Positions 27,068 to 35,316 of a DNA stretch of 64,000 nucleotides are shown piece after piece. A model generated the notes under the pieces. That model was given only the letters and a program-made list of their open reading frames with translations, was not told the DNA's origin and did not search any database. This DNA comes from Pararhodobacter sp. CCB-MM2 (lineage in GTDB: Bacteria; Pseudomonadota; Alphaproteobacteria; Rhodobacterales; Rhodobacteraceae): NCBI RefSeq assembly GCF_001691415.1, contig NZ_LRRR01000022.1, positions 1-64,000 on the forward strand. The letters run 5' to 3'. A program made the translations under genes and the position numbers. Positions within the stretch are counted from its first letter, which is position 1, and each line of letters opens with the position of its first letter.

Positions 27068-27873
27068 CGCTGCCGCTTCTGTTCGAGCGCGACGGCGCGG
27101 TCGCGATCCTGACCCTGAACCGCCCCGAGGCGCGCAATGCGCTGAGCCCGGAACTGGCCTGCCGTCTGGCCGATGCGATGGACGAGATCGCCGCGGACGA
27201 GACGATCCGCGCCGTGGTTCTGACCGGCGCGGGCGACAAGGCCTTCTGCTCTGGCGGCGATCTGGCGCTGTCGCTGCCGCTCCTGTCCGGCGCGCGCCAG
27301 CCCGAGACCGAGTGGGACCGCCGCTTCCTCGCCGACGACGGCGTCAATGCCCGCATCGCGCAGCGCGGCTTTGACATGCCGAAGCCGGTGATCGCGGCGG
27401 TGAACGGCCCCTGCATGGCCGGGGGCATGGAGACGCTGCTCGGCACCGACATCCGCATCGCCGTGCCGCATGCGACCTTCGCCCTGCCCGAGGCCGCGCG
27501 GGGCGTGATCCCCTTCGCGGGCGCGCTGGTGCGCCTGCCGCGGCAGATCCCCTATGCGCTGGCAATGGAGATGATGCTGACGGGTGCGGCCATTGACGCC
27601 GAAACCGCGCTGAACGCGGGCCTCATCGGCCGCATCGTCGCGCCCGGCGCGCTGATGGACACGGCCATGACCCTCGCGCGCAAGGTCGCGGCCAATGCGC
27701 CGGTCGCCGTGCAACAGATCAAGCGCACGGTGATCGCGGCGAGCGGCGTCACGCTGGCCGAGGGCTATGTGATGGAGGACCGCGCCAAGCGTGTGGTCAT
27801 GGCGACCGAGGACGCCCGCGAGGGCCCGCGCGCCTTCATGGAAAAACGCGCACCGATCTACAGGGGCAAGTGA
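27064..27873 (+). CDS. Enoyl-CoA hydratase/isomerase family protein
   Basis: This 269-aa crotonase-family enzyme hydrates or isomerises an enoyl-CoA in the cytoplasm. The oxyanion-hole segment GDKAFCSGGDLAL, AGGMETLLGTD (first glutamate) and FALPEAARGVIP (second glutamate) are all present, so both classical catalytic glutamates appear intact. It starts within the ligase end and its TGA overlaps the ATG of the next gene (TGATG), giving a coupled ligase-hydratase-SDR operon. Confidence 0.9.
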   Translation: MTLPLLFERDGAVAILTLNRPEARNALSPELACRLADAMDEIAADETIRAVVLTGAGDKAFCSGGDLALSLPLLSGARQPETEWDRRFLADDGVNARIAQRGFDMPKPVIAAVNGPCMAGGMETLLGTDIRIAVPHATFALPEAARGVIPFAGALVRLPRQIPYALAMEMMLTGAAIDAETALNAGLIGRIVAPGALMDTAMTLARKVAANAPVAVQQIKRTVIAASGVTLAEGYVMEDRAKRVVMATEDAREGPRAFMEKRAPIYRGK

Positions 27874-28760
27874 TGCTGGTTGGGAAAGTGGCAGTCGTGA
27901 CCGGTGCCGGGTTGGGCATCGGTCGCGCCTCGGCGATGGCGCTGGCCCAGGCCGGGGCCTCGGTCGTGGTGAATGACATCGACGGCGCGGCGGCGCAGTC
28001 GGTGGTCGATGCGATAACGGCGAAGGGCGGCAAGGCGGTCGCGGTGGCGGCGGCGATTGGGACAGACGGATCGGCCGAGGCCTGCGTGCAGGCGGCGGTC
28101 GACAGCTTCGGGCGGCTCGACATCTTGTTCGCCTGCGCTGGGGTGTTGCGCGATTCCGTGCTGTGGAAGACCGAGGATGCAGCCTTTGACCTCGTGATCG
28201 GCACCCATCTGCGTGGCAGCTTCCAATGCGGCCGGGCGGCTGCGCGGCAGTTCAAGGCGCAGGGCGGCGGCGGGAGCCTGATCCTGACGGCCTCGCCCGC
28301 CGGACAGCAGGGGAATTTCGGGCAGGGCGCCTATGCGGCGGCGAAGGCCGGGATCGTCGGCATGATGCGCAGCTGGGCACTGGAGCTGGCGCGCGACGGG
28401 GTTGGCGTCAACGCCATCGTGCCGACGGCCCTGACCCGGATGACGGCGACGATCCCCGCGCTGGCCCCGCATGTTGCGGCGCTGGAACGCGGCGAGCCTC
28501 TGCCGCAAAGCCTGCGCGAAAAGGGCATCGGCACGCCTGAGGACGTGGCGCCGCTGGTGGTGTTCCTCGCCTCGGACGCGGCGAAGGGGATCACCGGGCA
28601 GGCGCTGGGGATCGGGGGTGATCGGCTGTCGCTGTGGACCCATCCGTCCGAGCCCGAGATCCGTCACGCTCCGGGCGGTTGGACGGCCGAGGGCATCGCC
28701 AAGACCCTGTCTCAAGCGATGCCATGGCAAGTCGTGGGTGTCCCGATGGACTTTGGCTGA
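27873..28760 (+). CDS. Short-chain dehydrogenase/reductase (hydroxyacyl-CoA dehydrogenase-like)
   Basis: This 295-aa NAD(P)-dependent SDR has cofactor motif TGAGLGIG (residues 10-17) and catalytic S141, Y154 and K158 (YAAAK). The usual NNAG is replaced by ACAG. The C-terminus is longer than that of simple FabG-like SDRs and ends VVGVPMDFG. Its position after ligase and hydratase suggests oxidation of the hydroxyacyl-CoA. No thiolase follows, so release of a shortened acyl-CoA must use an enzyme encoded elsewhere. Confidence 0.88.
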   Translation: MLVGKVAVVTGAGLGIGRASAMALAQAGASVVVNDIDGAAAQSVVDAITAKGGKAVAVAAAIGTDGSAEACVQAAVDSFGRLDILFACAGVLRDSVLWKTEDAAFDLVIGTHLRGSFQCGRAAARQFKAQGGGGSLILTASPAGQQGNFGQGAYAAAKAGIVGMMRSWALELARDGVGVNAIVPTALTRMTATIPALAPHVAALERGEPLPQSLREKGIGTPEDVAPLVVFLASDAAKGITGQALGIGGDRLSLWTHPSEPEIRHAPGGWTAEGIAKTLSQAMPWQVVGVPMDFG

Positions 28761-28766
28761 GGCCTG

Positions 28767-29285
28767 TCAGGCCTTGGCGGGATAGTTGCGGCGCAGGGTG
28801 CCGAGCGAGATCGCCCCGCGCGGCGACAGGCAGTCGATGCCCGGATAGGCCCGGCCCAGCATGCGGGTCAGATCATCCGCCGACATCGTCTCCGCCGACG
28901 GCGCCTTGGCGCTGTAGGGACGGTATTTCGTGTCGGGCCGGTTGGCCGAGGTCAGCAGGACGCGGACCTTCTCGACCCGCGCGATCTCGGCTTCGAGCTC
29001 GGCCAAGGTCACGCCGTCACGGCGCGGGCCGCTGGCATGGGTCGAGGGGATCTCGTTGGGATGCAGGCGCCGGGTCTCGGCGGGAATGATCTTGATCGTG
29101 TCCATCTGACGCGGCGCCGGCGGCGTCGCGGGATGGCGCGGGTGACGGCGGAGGAAGTCCGTCGCCATATGCCCAACCGGAGTCCGGTTGGCGGCAATGC
29201 TCTCGATTTCGCGGTAGGCGTCGGTTTGGCCATTCTCAAGGATGGCCCTTTTGGCGTTCTGGAAACGCTCCAGGGTACTCGGCAT
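28767..29285 (-). CDS. Protein of unknown function (172 aa)
   Basis: I do not recognise this protein. It is soluble and basic, with no signal peptide or membrane segment. A proline-rich, histidine-rich linker (about residues 44-60) separates an N-terminal helical part from a mid-protein segment LAELEAEIARVEKV (about 94-107) that could form a short coiled coil. An AAGG-like ribosome site lies 6 nt before the ATG, and the upstream 129 bp is notably AT-richer than the rest of the window, consistent with its own promoter. It converges on the SDR gene with 6 nt between stop codons. Confidence 0.6.
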   Translation of the reverse strand: MPSTLERFQNAKRAILENGQTDAYREIESIAANRTPVGHMATDFLRRHPRHPATPPAPRQMDTIKIIPAETRRLHPNEIPSTHASGPRRDGVTLAELEAEIARVEKVRVLLTSANRPDTKYRPYSAKAPSAETMSADDLTRMLGRAYPGIDCLSPRGAISLGTLRRNYPAKA

Positions 29286-29409
29286 CGTTAACCTTACAGG
29301 AGAAGCTGGGGAGCAAATTCTACCAAAGGATGATTGCCGTGAAGGGCTTGGAGGTCAACCCCCTAGATCAATAACCAACCATTAAGGTTACCATTTCGGG
29401 ACGTTAACC
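29286..29409. repeat. Duplicated CGTTAACC octamer in an AT-rich intergenic region
   Basis: CGTTAACC occurs exactly at 29286-29293, immediately upstream of the unknown gene's start, and again at 29402-29409, next to the end of the ABC operon. A related GGTTACC lies between them. The intergenic region is AT-rich for this genome. It probably holds the promoter of the 172-aa gene, and the repeats may be regulator half-sites. Confidence 0.35.
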
Positions 29410-29414
29410 GCATT

Positions 29415-30236
29415 TCAGGGGGTATTATTCACCAGTTCACGATTGTCTGCGGACTTTGTTTCCGGTCGGGCGAGCAAGCTGCGGGTGTAGGACTCGCGCG
29501 GATGGGAGAAGACCTGCGCGACCGGACCGGATTCGACGATGCGTCCGCGGTGCATCACCGCCACCCGGTCGCATTGATGCGCCACCAGCGCGAGGTCGTG
29601 GCTGATGAACAGCATCGCCAGCCCCATCTGTGCCTGCAGGTCCGACAGCAGGTTCAGGATCTGCCCCTGCATCGACACATCCAGCGCCGACACGGGCTCA
29701 TCGGCGACCAGCAGGCGGGGGCGAGTGACGATGCCACGGGCGATGGCCACCCGCTGCCGCTGCCCGCCGGAGAATTGGTGCGGGAACTTGGCGCCATCGG
29801 CGGGGCGCAGGCCCACCTGCTCCAACGCCTCGGCCACGCGCTTGCGGCGGGTCGGGGCGTCCAGCGCGGGATCGGCGAGCAAGGGTTCGGCAATGGACCA
29901 GCCGACGGGACGGCGCGGGTCGAGCGACCCGAACGGGTCCTGAAACACCATCTGGAACCCCGCGCGCAGGCGACGCAGCTCAGGCGCGGGGAGGGCGTTG
30001 ATGTCCTGTCCCAGCACGGTGATCCGCCCGGCGTCCGGGCGGTCGAAGCCCATCACCAGCCGCGCCAATGTCGACTTGCCCGAGCCGGATTCGCCCACAA
30101 TGCCAAGGGTTTCGCCCGCCGACAGGGTCAGGCTGGCGTCGCTGAGGGCCTGAAGCATCGGGCGCGGGCCCAGAAGGCGACGGCGGGGCAGGGGATAGGC
30201 GCGGCTCACGCCGGAGAGGGACAGGACGACGCTCAT
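29415..30236 (-). CDS. ABC transporter ATP-binding protein, DppF/OppF type
   Basis: This second ATPase of the second peptide-type importer is 273 aa, shorter than usual. Walker A is GESGSGKST (about residues 49-57), the signature LSGG-equivalent is FSGGQRQR, and Walker B is LLVADEPVSALD. The usual C-terminal cysteine-rich oligopeptide extension is absent: the protein ends shortly after the region that would lead into it (KSADNRELVNNTP). The partner ATPase retains the extension. It overlaps that gene by 4 nt and is the last gene of the operon. Confidence 0.9.
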   Translation of the reverse strand: MSVVLSLSGVSRAYPLPRRRLLGPRPMLQALSDASLTLSAGETLGIVGESGSGKSTLARLVMGFDRPDAGRITVLGQDINALPAPELRRLRAGFQMVFQDPFGSLDPRRPVGWSIAEPLLADPALDAPTRRKRVAEALEQVGLRPADGAKFPHQFSGGQRQRVAIARGIVTRPRLLVADEPVSALDVSMQGQILNLLSDLQAQMGLAMLFISHDLALVAHQCDRVAVMHRGRIVESGPVAQVFSHPRESYTRSLLARPETKSADNRELVNNTP

Positions 30237-31219
30237 GCCGGGACCTTTGCGGGCAACAGGGGGGCGAGGCAGCGCACCTGCCGTTGGCCGGGGCCCAAGA
30301 CGCTGACCGCGGGGCGCAACCCGGCGCAGGCGGGGCGCTCGATCGGGCAGCGACCGGCGAAGCGGCAGCCCTTGGGCAGATCGGCCAACGCGGGGACGGA
30401 GCCGGGGATGCTGGCCAGCCGGGGCCTCGGGGCGCCATCGGCCCGCAGGGTGAGCGCATCGAGCCGCGGACGGGCCTCGATCAGGCCCTTGGTATAGGGA
30501 TGGCGGGGATCGGCCAGAAGCTGCGCGGTCGGGCCGCGCTCGACGATGTCGCCGCCATACATCACCAGCATCTCCTCGGTGACGCGGGCGACGGCCTCGA
30601 GGTCATGGCTGATGAACACCAGCGCCATGTCCCGCGTCTCGCTGAGGCGTTTGAGCAGGTCGAGGATCCGTCCGGCGACATGGGCATCGAGCGCGGTGGT
30701 CGGCTCATCCGCGACCAGCAGCTGTGGATCGCAAGACAGGGCGGCGGCGATCAGCACGCGCTGGCGTTGGCCGCCGGACAACTGGTGGGGATATTGGTCG
30801 AGCCGGGCCTCGGGGTCCGGGATGCCGACCTCGACCAGAAGGTCGCGGGCACGGGCACGGGCGGCGCGACGGTCCAGCCGCAAATGCAGGCGCATCGGTT
30901 CGGCGATGATGTCGCCCACGCGCTTCAGCGGGTTCAGAGCGGACAGGGGTTCCTGGAACACCATCGCCACCTTGCGCGCCCGGTAGGAACGCCACAGGCG
31001 CTCTGGCGCGGCGGCCATTTCCTGCCCGTCGATCTCGATCGAGCCGGAGACGCGGGCCGAGGCCGGGGCCATGCCCAGCAGCGCCAGTGCGGTGATCGAC
31101 TTGCCACAGCCGGATTCGCCGACCAGCCCCAGCCGTGCCCCGCGCGGGATGTCGAAACTGGCGCTGCGGACGGCCTCATGCCCGTCGAAGGACAGGGACA
31201 GGTTGCGGATCTTGTACAT
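30233..31219 (-). CDS. ABC transporter ATP-binding protein, DppD/OppD type
   Basis: This ATPase is 328 aa. GESGCGKS lies in the N-terminal third, LSGGQRQR is the signature, and LLVADEPTTALD is Walker B. The C-terminal CRFAGRC cluster is the oligopeptide/dipeptide transporter extension. The ATG at 31219 overlaps the permease stop (ATGA); the open frame continues to 32053 but only as an overlap with the permease gene. It pairs with the shorter DppF-like ATPase. Confidence 0.92.
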   Translation of the reverse strand: MYKIRNLSLSFDGHEAVRSASFDIPRGARLGLVGESGCGKSITALALLGMAPASARVSGSIEIDGQEMAAAPERLWRSYRARKVAMVFQEPLSALNPLKRVGDIIAEPMRLHLRLDRRAARARARDLLVEVGIPDPEARLDQYPHQLSGGQRQRVLIAAALSCDPQLLVADEPTTALDAHVAGRILDLLKRLSETRDMALVFISHDLEAVARVTEEMLVMYGGDIVERGPTAQLLADPRHPYTKGLIEARPRLDALTLRADGAPRPRLASIPGSVPALADLPKGCRFAGRCPIERPACAGLRPAVSVLGPGQRQVRCLAPLLPAKVPA

Positions 31220-32037
31220 CAGCGGGCCTTCTCTCGGCGCGGATCGGCAAGGTCGCGCAGACCGTCGCCCAGCAGGTTGAAGCCCAGTACCGTGGCGACG
31301 ATGCACAGGCCCGGCAGCACCGTCAGTTGCGGCGCGAGGAACAGCAGCGTCTGGGCCTCGGACAGCATACGGCCCCAGCTGGGCTCGGGCGGTTGCACGC
31401 CAAGGCCGAGGTAGCTGAGCGCGGCCTCGATAAGGATGGCGCCGGCGAAGTCGATGGTCGCCTGCACGATGACGATGGCGGCGATGTTGGGCAGGACGTG
31501 GTCGCGGGTGATGGCCAGCCCGCCCCGGGCCGAGGCGCGGGCGGCCAGCACGTAGTCGCGCTGCCAGACCTGCCGGGCCGAGGCGCAGGAGACGCGCACG
31601 AAAACCGGGATGTTGATGAAGGCGATGGCGACGACGGCGTTGGCGAAGGAAGGGCCGAAAGCGGCGGCGAGCATGATCGCGAATAGAAGCGCGGGGAAGG
31701 CGAAGCTGAAATCGGCGAGGCGCAGCACGATTTCCTCGGTCCAGCCGCCTTTCGCGCCGGCCAGCAGCCCCAATGCGGTTCCCAAAGCGCCGCCAAGGCC
31801 CACGGCCACCAGCGCGATGGTCAAGGAGTTGCGGGCGCCGACCATCAGCTGGGTCAGCACGTCGCGGCCCAGCTGATCGGTGCCTAGCCAATAGCGGGCG
31901 GAGGGGGGCTGGAACCGTTCGGACACGGCGACGGTGGCAAAATCCTGCGGGGTCCAGACCAGCGACACCAGCGCGGCGAGGGCGATGACGCCCACCAGCG
32001 CGCCGCCGATCCACAGAGAGACAGGGAGGTTGCGCAT
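31219..32037 (-). CDS. ABC transporter permease, DppC/OppC type
   Basis: This channel subunit is 272 aa with a first helix near residues 8-28, the DppC marker WLGTDQLGRDVL (about 50-61) and the C-terminal LLGDGLRDLADPR. It has about six hydrophobic segments. Its start overlaps the DppB-type stop by 1 nt, and its end overlaps the ATPase start, so the genes are tightly coupled. Confidence 0.92.
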   Translation of the reverse strand: MRNLPVSLWIGGALVGVIALAALVSLVWTPQDFATVAVSERFQPPSARYWLGTDQLGRDVLTQLMVGARNSLTIALVAVGLGGALGTALGLLAGAKGGWTEEIVLRLADFSFAFPALLFAIMLAAAFGPSFANAVVAIAFINIPVFVRVSCASARQVWQRDYVLAARASARGGLAITRDHVLPNIAAIVIVQATIDFAGAILIEAALSYLGLGVQPPEPSWGRMLSEAQTLLFLAPQLTVLPGLCIVATVLGFNLLGDGLRDLADPRREKAR

Positions 32038-32981
32038 CAGCTTCGACCTTCACGAAGGCGGGGGTCGATCAGCAGGTAGATCATGTCGACAAGGAAGTTC
32101 ACGATCACCACGATCGAGGCGAACAACAGGACCAGCGCCTGCACGGTGTAGAGATCGCGGTTGTTGATCGCCTGAAACATCAGCCGGCCCAGACCGGGCA
32201 GGAAGAAGACATTCTCGATGACGATGGTGCCGGTGATCAGCCCGGCCAGCTGCATCCCGGCGACGGTGACCATGGGCACTAAGGCATTGGGCAGGACATG
32301 GCCCCACATGACCCGGCGCGGCGACAGGCCGAGGGCGCGGGCGGTGCGGGCATAGTCCAGCTTCGCCACTTCCAGCACCGAGGCCCGCGTGACACGGGCC
32401 AGAACCGAGGCCTGCACCAGCACCAGCGCGGTGACCGGCAGCACGAGGGATTTCAGCGCCTCAAGCGGTTCGGCCCAGCCGGGAAACCCGCCCGAGGGCA
32501 GGACGCGAAGGGTCACGGCGAACAGGAGGACCAGCAGGATCGACAGCCAGAAGGCGGGGATGGCGATGCCCAGCTGGCTGAGGATCATCGTCACCCAATC
32601 GCCCGCCTTTCCGTGGCGCGCGGCGGCGAACACGCCCAAAGCGGTGGCCAGCGCGATGGTCAGGATGCTGGCCAGCAGCCCCAGTGTCAGGGTCAGCGGC
32701 AGGCGTTCGAGGATCAGCTCGGTGACCGGAACGCGATACGCATAGGAGGTGCCGAAATCACTCTGGAGGATGCCGCCTAACCAGTCGAGATACCGCGCCC
32801 AGACCGGCTGATCGAGGCCCAGCTGCGCGCTGAGGGCGGCGCGGGCGTCCTCAGTGGAATCGAGGCCGAGGATAGTCAGCGCGGGATCGCCCGGCAGGAC
32901 GTTCATCACCGCGAAGACGACGAGGGAGATGCCGGTCAGCGTGGCCACAAGGCCCGCGAGGCGGCGCAACAGGAAGGGCAT
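32037..32981 (-). CDS. ABC transporter permease, DppB/OppB type
   Basis: This channel subunit is 314 aa. LSAQLGLDQPVWARYLDWL (about residues 50-68) is the DppB loop, RTARALGL is the EAA-type ATPase contact, and YLLIDPRLREG is the usual C-terminus. It is separated from the substrate-binding gene by 68 nt containing a 10-bp hairpin, a layout often used to keep the binding protein more abundant than the membrane parts. Confidence 0.93.
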   Translation of the reverse strand: MPFLLRRLAGLVATLTGISLVVFAVMNVLPGDPALTILGLDSTEDARAALSAQLGLDQPVWARYLDWLGGILQSDFGTSYAYRVPVTELILERLPLTLTLGLLASILTIALATALGVFAAARHGKAGDWVTMILSQLGIAIPAFWLSILLVLLFAVTLRVLPSGGFPGWAEPLEALKSLVLPVTALVLVQASVLARVTRASVLEVAKLDYARTARALGLSPRRVMWGHVLPNALVPMVTVAGMQLAGLITGTIVIENVFFLPGLGRLMFQAINNRDLYTVQALVLLFASIVVIVNFLVDMIYLLIDPRLREGRS

Positions 32982-33005
32982 GGAGGGGGCTCGGACGGAA
33001 GGGAA

Positions 33006-33033
33006 CGGCGCCCGCGGCTGAGGGCGGGCGCCG
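33006..33033 (-). terminator. Intra-operon hairpin between substrate-binding and permease genes
   Basis: Perfect 10-bp arms (CGGCGCCCGC / GCGGGCGCCG) with an 8-nt loop lie between the SBP stop and the permease start. It lacks a T-run. A partial terminator or mRNA-stabilising hairpin is likely; family systems commonly show this arrangement. Confidence 0.6.
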
Positions 33034-33049
33034 GGGGGTCAGGGGTGGA

Positions 33050-34537
33050 TCACTCGGTCCAGCGCAGGTCGGCCAGCGGCGAGAAGATCACCGGCGACGA
33101 GACCCAGTAGCCCGACAGCTCGGTGCGGTAGACGCCGAGGCTGGGCAGCTGGAACAGGAAGCCATGCACGGCCTCGTCGGCAACGAAGCGCTGCGCGTCC
33201 TGCAGCAGGGCACCGCGCGCGACCGGGTCGGCGGTGGCGACGATCTGGTCCCACAGCGTGTTGAAGGCCGGATTGTCGTAGCCGTAGAAGTAGTTCGGGC
33301 CACGGGTGAAGTTGCTCAGATCGTTGGGCGAGGTATGGGCGATGATCGTCATCTCATAATCCCGCCCGTTGTAGACCTGATCCATCCACGCGGCCCATTC
33401 CAGCTGCTCGACCTCGACGTCGAGACCGATCGCGGCCATCTCGGCCTGAATGATCACTGCCGAGCGGGTGGCATAGGCGAAGGGCGGAATGCGCAGGCGG
33501 ATGCTGGTGCCTTCGGCGATGCCGGCATCGGCCAGCAGGCTGCGGGCGACCTCGGGGTCGAAGGGATAGAGGCCGGTCAGATCGACGTAATTGGCGTCCG
33601 AGGGCGGGAAGAAGCTGCCGATCGGCGTGGCATAGCCATACATCGCGCCGTCGATGATCTCCTGCCGGTTCAGGCCGTGGTTCACGGCGCGGCGGGCGTC
33701 GATGTCGTCGAAGGGGGCGCGGCCGTTGTTCAGCGCAAGGATCACCTCGCCCTGCGTGGTGCCGACGGCGACGGTGAAGCGCGGGTCGCTCTCGAACATC
33801 GGCAGCAGCTCGGGCGAGGGGAAGCCCGCAGTGCCGTCGATCTCGCCGGCCATCAGCGCGTTGGTGACGGCGGTCGGGTCGGCGATGAAGCGGAAGGTGA
33901 TGCGCTCCATCATGCCGTCCTGCAGGTCGCGGTAATCGTCGTTGCGCACCAGCGTCAGGCGGTCGCCGCGGGTCCAGCTGTCAAAGCGGAACGGGCCGGT
34001 GCCGACCGGGCTGGTGGCGTTGCCGTCGACGCTTTCCGGCGCGACGATCGAGGCATCGCCCTGCGCGAGGTTGAACAGGAAGAAGGCGTCGGTGTGATCG
34101 ATGGTGATCACCACGGTCTGCGCATCGGGGGCGGTGATCTCGGTGATCGGCTCGAAGATGCGCTTCGACGGGTTGGTCGAGTCTTCGGCCATCGCGCGGT
34201 TGAAGCTGAACAGGACGTCCTCGGCGTCGAAGCTGGTGCCGTCGTGGAAGGTGACGCCGCTGGCCAGCGTGAAGGTATAGGTCAGGCCGTCCTCGGACAC
34301 CGTCCAGTCGGTGGCGAGGGCGGGGATGACTTCGCCGGCCTCGTTCACCGAGGTCAGCGATTCATAGACGTTCTGCGTCAGCATCGAGTCGATCGAGGCC
34401 GTGGCATCGGCCGTCGGGTCCAGCACGGTCGGTTCCTGCTGGGTCGACAGGGTGATTTCGGTGCGCGCCCAGCCCGGCAGGGCCATCAGCGGAAGGGCGA
34501 CGAGGGCGGTGGTCAGCGCAAGGGCGGTACGGCGCAT
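33050..34537 (-). CDS. ABC transporter substrate-binding protein, dipeptide/oligopeptide type
   Basis: This periplasmic receptor is 495 aa. The Sec signal peptide is MRRTALALTTALVALPLMAL, with a cleavage-like site at GWA, then RTEITLSTQQEP. Family signatures are DWTVSEDGLTYTFTLASGV, FHDG and PVGTGPFRFDSW. The start at 34537 has GGAGACC upstream; the frame extends far upstream but there it overlaps the phosphatase gene. It begins only 2 nt after the phosphatase stop, so the phosphatase, phosphoesterase and importer look like one transcription unit. Confidence 0.92.
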   Translation of the reverse strand: MRRTALALTTALVALPLMALPGWARTEITLSTQQEPTVLDPTADATASIDSMLTQNVYESLTSVNEAGEVIPALATDWTVSEDGLTYTFTLASGVTFHDGTSFDAEDVLFSFNRAMAEDSTNPSKRIFEPITEITAPDAQTVVITIDHTDAFFLFNLAQGDASIVAPESVDGNATSPVGTGPFRFDSWTRGDRLTLVRNDDYRDLQDGMMERITFRFIADPTAVTNALMAGEIDGTAGFPSPELLPMFESDPRFTVAVGTTQGEVILALNNGRAPFDDIDARRAVNHGLNRQEIIDGAMYGYATPIGSFFPPSDANYVDLTGLYPFDPEVARSLLADAGIAEGTSIRLRIPPFAYATRSAVIIQAEMAAIGLDVEVEQLEWAAWMDQVYNGRDYEMTIIAHTSPNDLSNFTRGPNYFYGYDNPAFNTLWDQIVATADPVARGALLQDAQRFVADEAVHGFLFQLPSLGVYRTELSGYWVSSPVIFSPLADLRWTE

Positions 34538-34539
34538 GA

Positions 34540-35316
34540 TCAGGTCTCCGGTTGGAAAAGGGGCGCATCCGACGCCGGGGCGGCGGCGGATGTCTCGTCG
34601 TGAGGCCGGGTCAGGCGGTGGCGCAGGGCGCGCTGTTCGGACGGGGTCAGGCCCGCGTCGGACAGGTAGCCCTCGGCACCGCCGTGCCGGTCGTCGAGCG
34701 CGGCGAGGAAGCCGTGCATCGTCTCGGCCTCGCTGCGCCAATAACGCGACAGCAGGGCCAGATCCCATTGATGCGCCACGGCGCGGGCGCGCAGGCGCTC
34801 CAGAACCGGGCCGATGTGGCGGCCGGTCTCGGAGTAATCGGCAACGATCTGCGCGTCGGGCACACCGGCCAGCCGCAGCATCAGCGCCACCATCATGCCC
34901 GTCCGGTCCTTGCCGACCGTGCAATGCACCAGCACCGCGCCCGTGGGGGCCTCGGCCACCAGCCGCAGGGTGGAGGCGAAATGCGCGGCGCTGTCCTCCA
35001 GCGCGCGCAGGTACAGCGCCAGCAACGGGTCCGGGGCCTCGACGATCTCGGGCGCGGCGAGGTTCAGGCCGCCGAACAAGGGCGCGTTGTGATAGCGCAG
35101 AGGCGTCGGGTACAGGGTGCGTGCCGGCCCGGCCTCGGCGGGTTCCCGCAGGTCGATGACGGTTCCCAGCCCCTGCCGGCGCAGCGTCGCGACCTCGTCG
35201 GCGCCGATGCCCTGCGGGTCGTCGGCACGCCACAGCCGGCCCGGCGCGACGGGCCCGAGCCCGCCGAGGTCGCGCAGATTGTGCAGGCCGGGCAGGGGGA
35301 TGCGGCGGTCAGGCAT
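34540..35316 (-). CDS. Protein-tyrosine/lipid phosphatase of the atypical PTP type
   Basis: The P-loop HCTVGKDRTG (residues 131-140) contains the catalytic cysteine C132 and arginine R138. The HCxxGKDRTG form is shared with MptpB/LipA-like bacterial phosphatases acting on phosphotyrosine, phosphoserine or phosphoinositides. The N-terminus NLRDLGGL is also typical. It is 258 aa and has no signal peptide, so it is cytoplasmic. It overlaps the metallophosphoesterase gene by 8 nt and abuts the ABC receptor gene, suggesting it acts on an imported phosphorylated compound rather than in signalling (inference). Confidence 0.87.
   Translation of the reverse strand: MPDRRIPLPGLHNLRDLGGLGPVAPGRLWRADDPQGIGADEVATLRRQGLGTVIDLREPAEAGPARTLYPTPLRYHNAPLFGGLNLAAPEIVEAPDPLLALYLRALEDSAAHFASTLRLVAEAPTGAVLVHCTVGKDRTGMMVALMLRLAGVPDAQIVADYSETGRHIGPVLERLRARAVAHQWDLALLSRYWRSEAETMHGFLAALDDRHGGAEGYLSDAGLTPSEQRALRHRLTRPHDETSAAAPASDAPLFQPET

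Noticed and set aside
28760..28774. Small AGGCCT-GTC-AGGCCT hairpin between convergent SDR and unknown genes
   Set aside because: The stem is only 6 bp and overlaps the coding end of the unknown gene, so a terminator function cannot be supported.
31220..32053. N-terminal extension of the DppD-type ATPase frame
   Set aside because: The extension overlaps the DppC-type permease gene. The ATPase fold begins at the ATG at 31219.
34538..35233. N-terminal extension of the second peptide-type receptor
   Set aside because: The extension is an out-of-frame reading of the phosphatase gene. The signal peptide begins at 34537.
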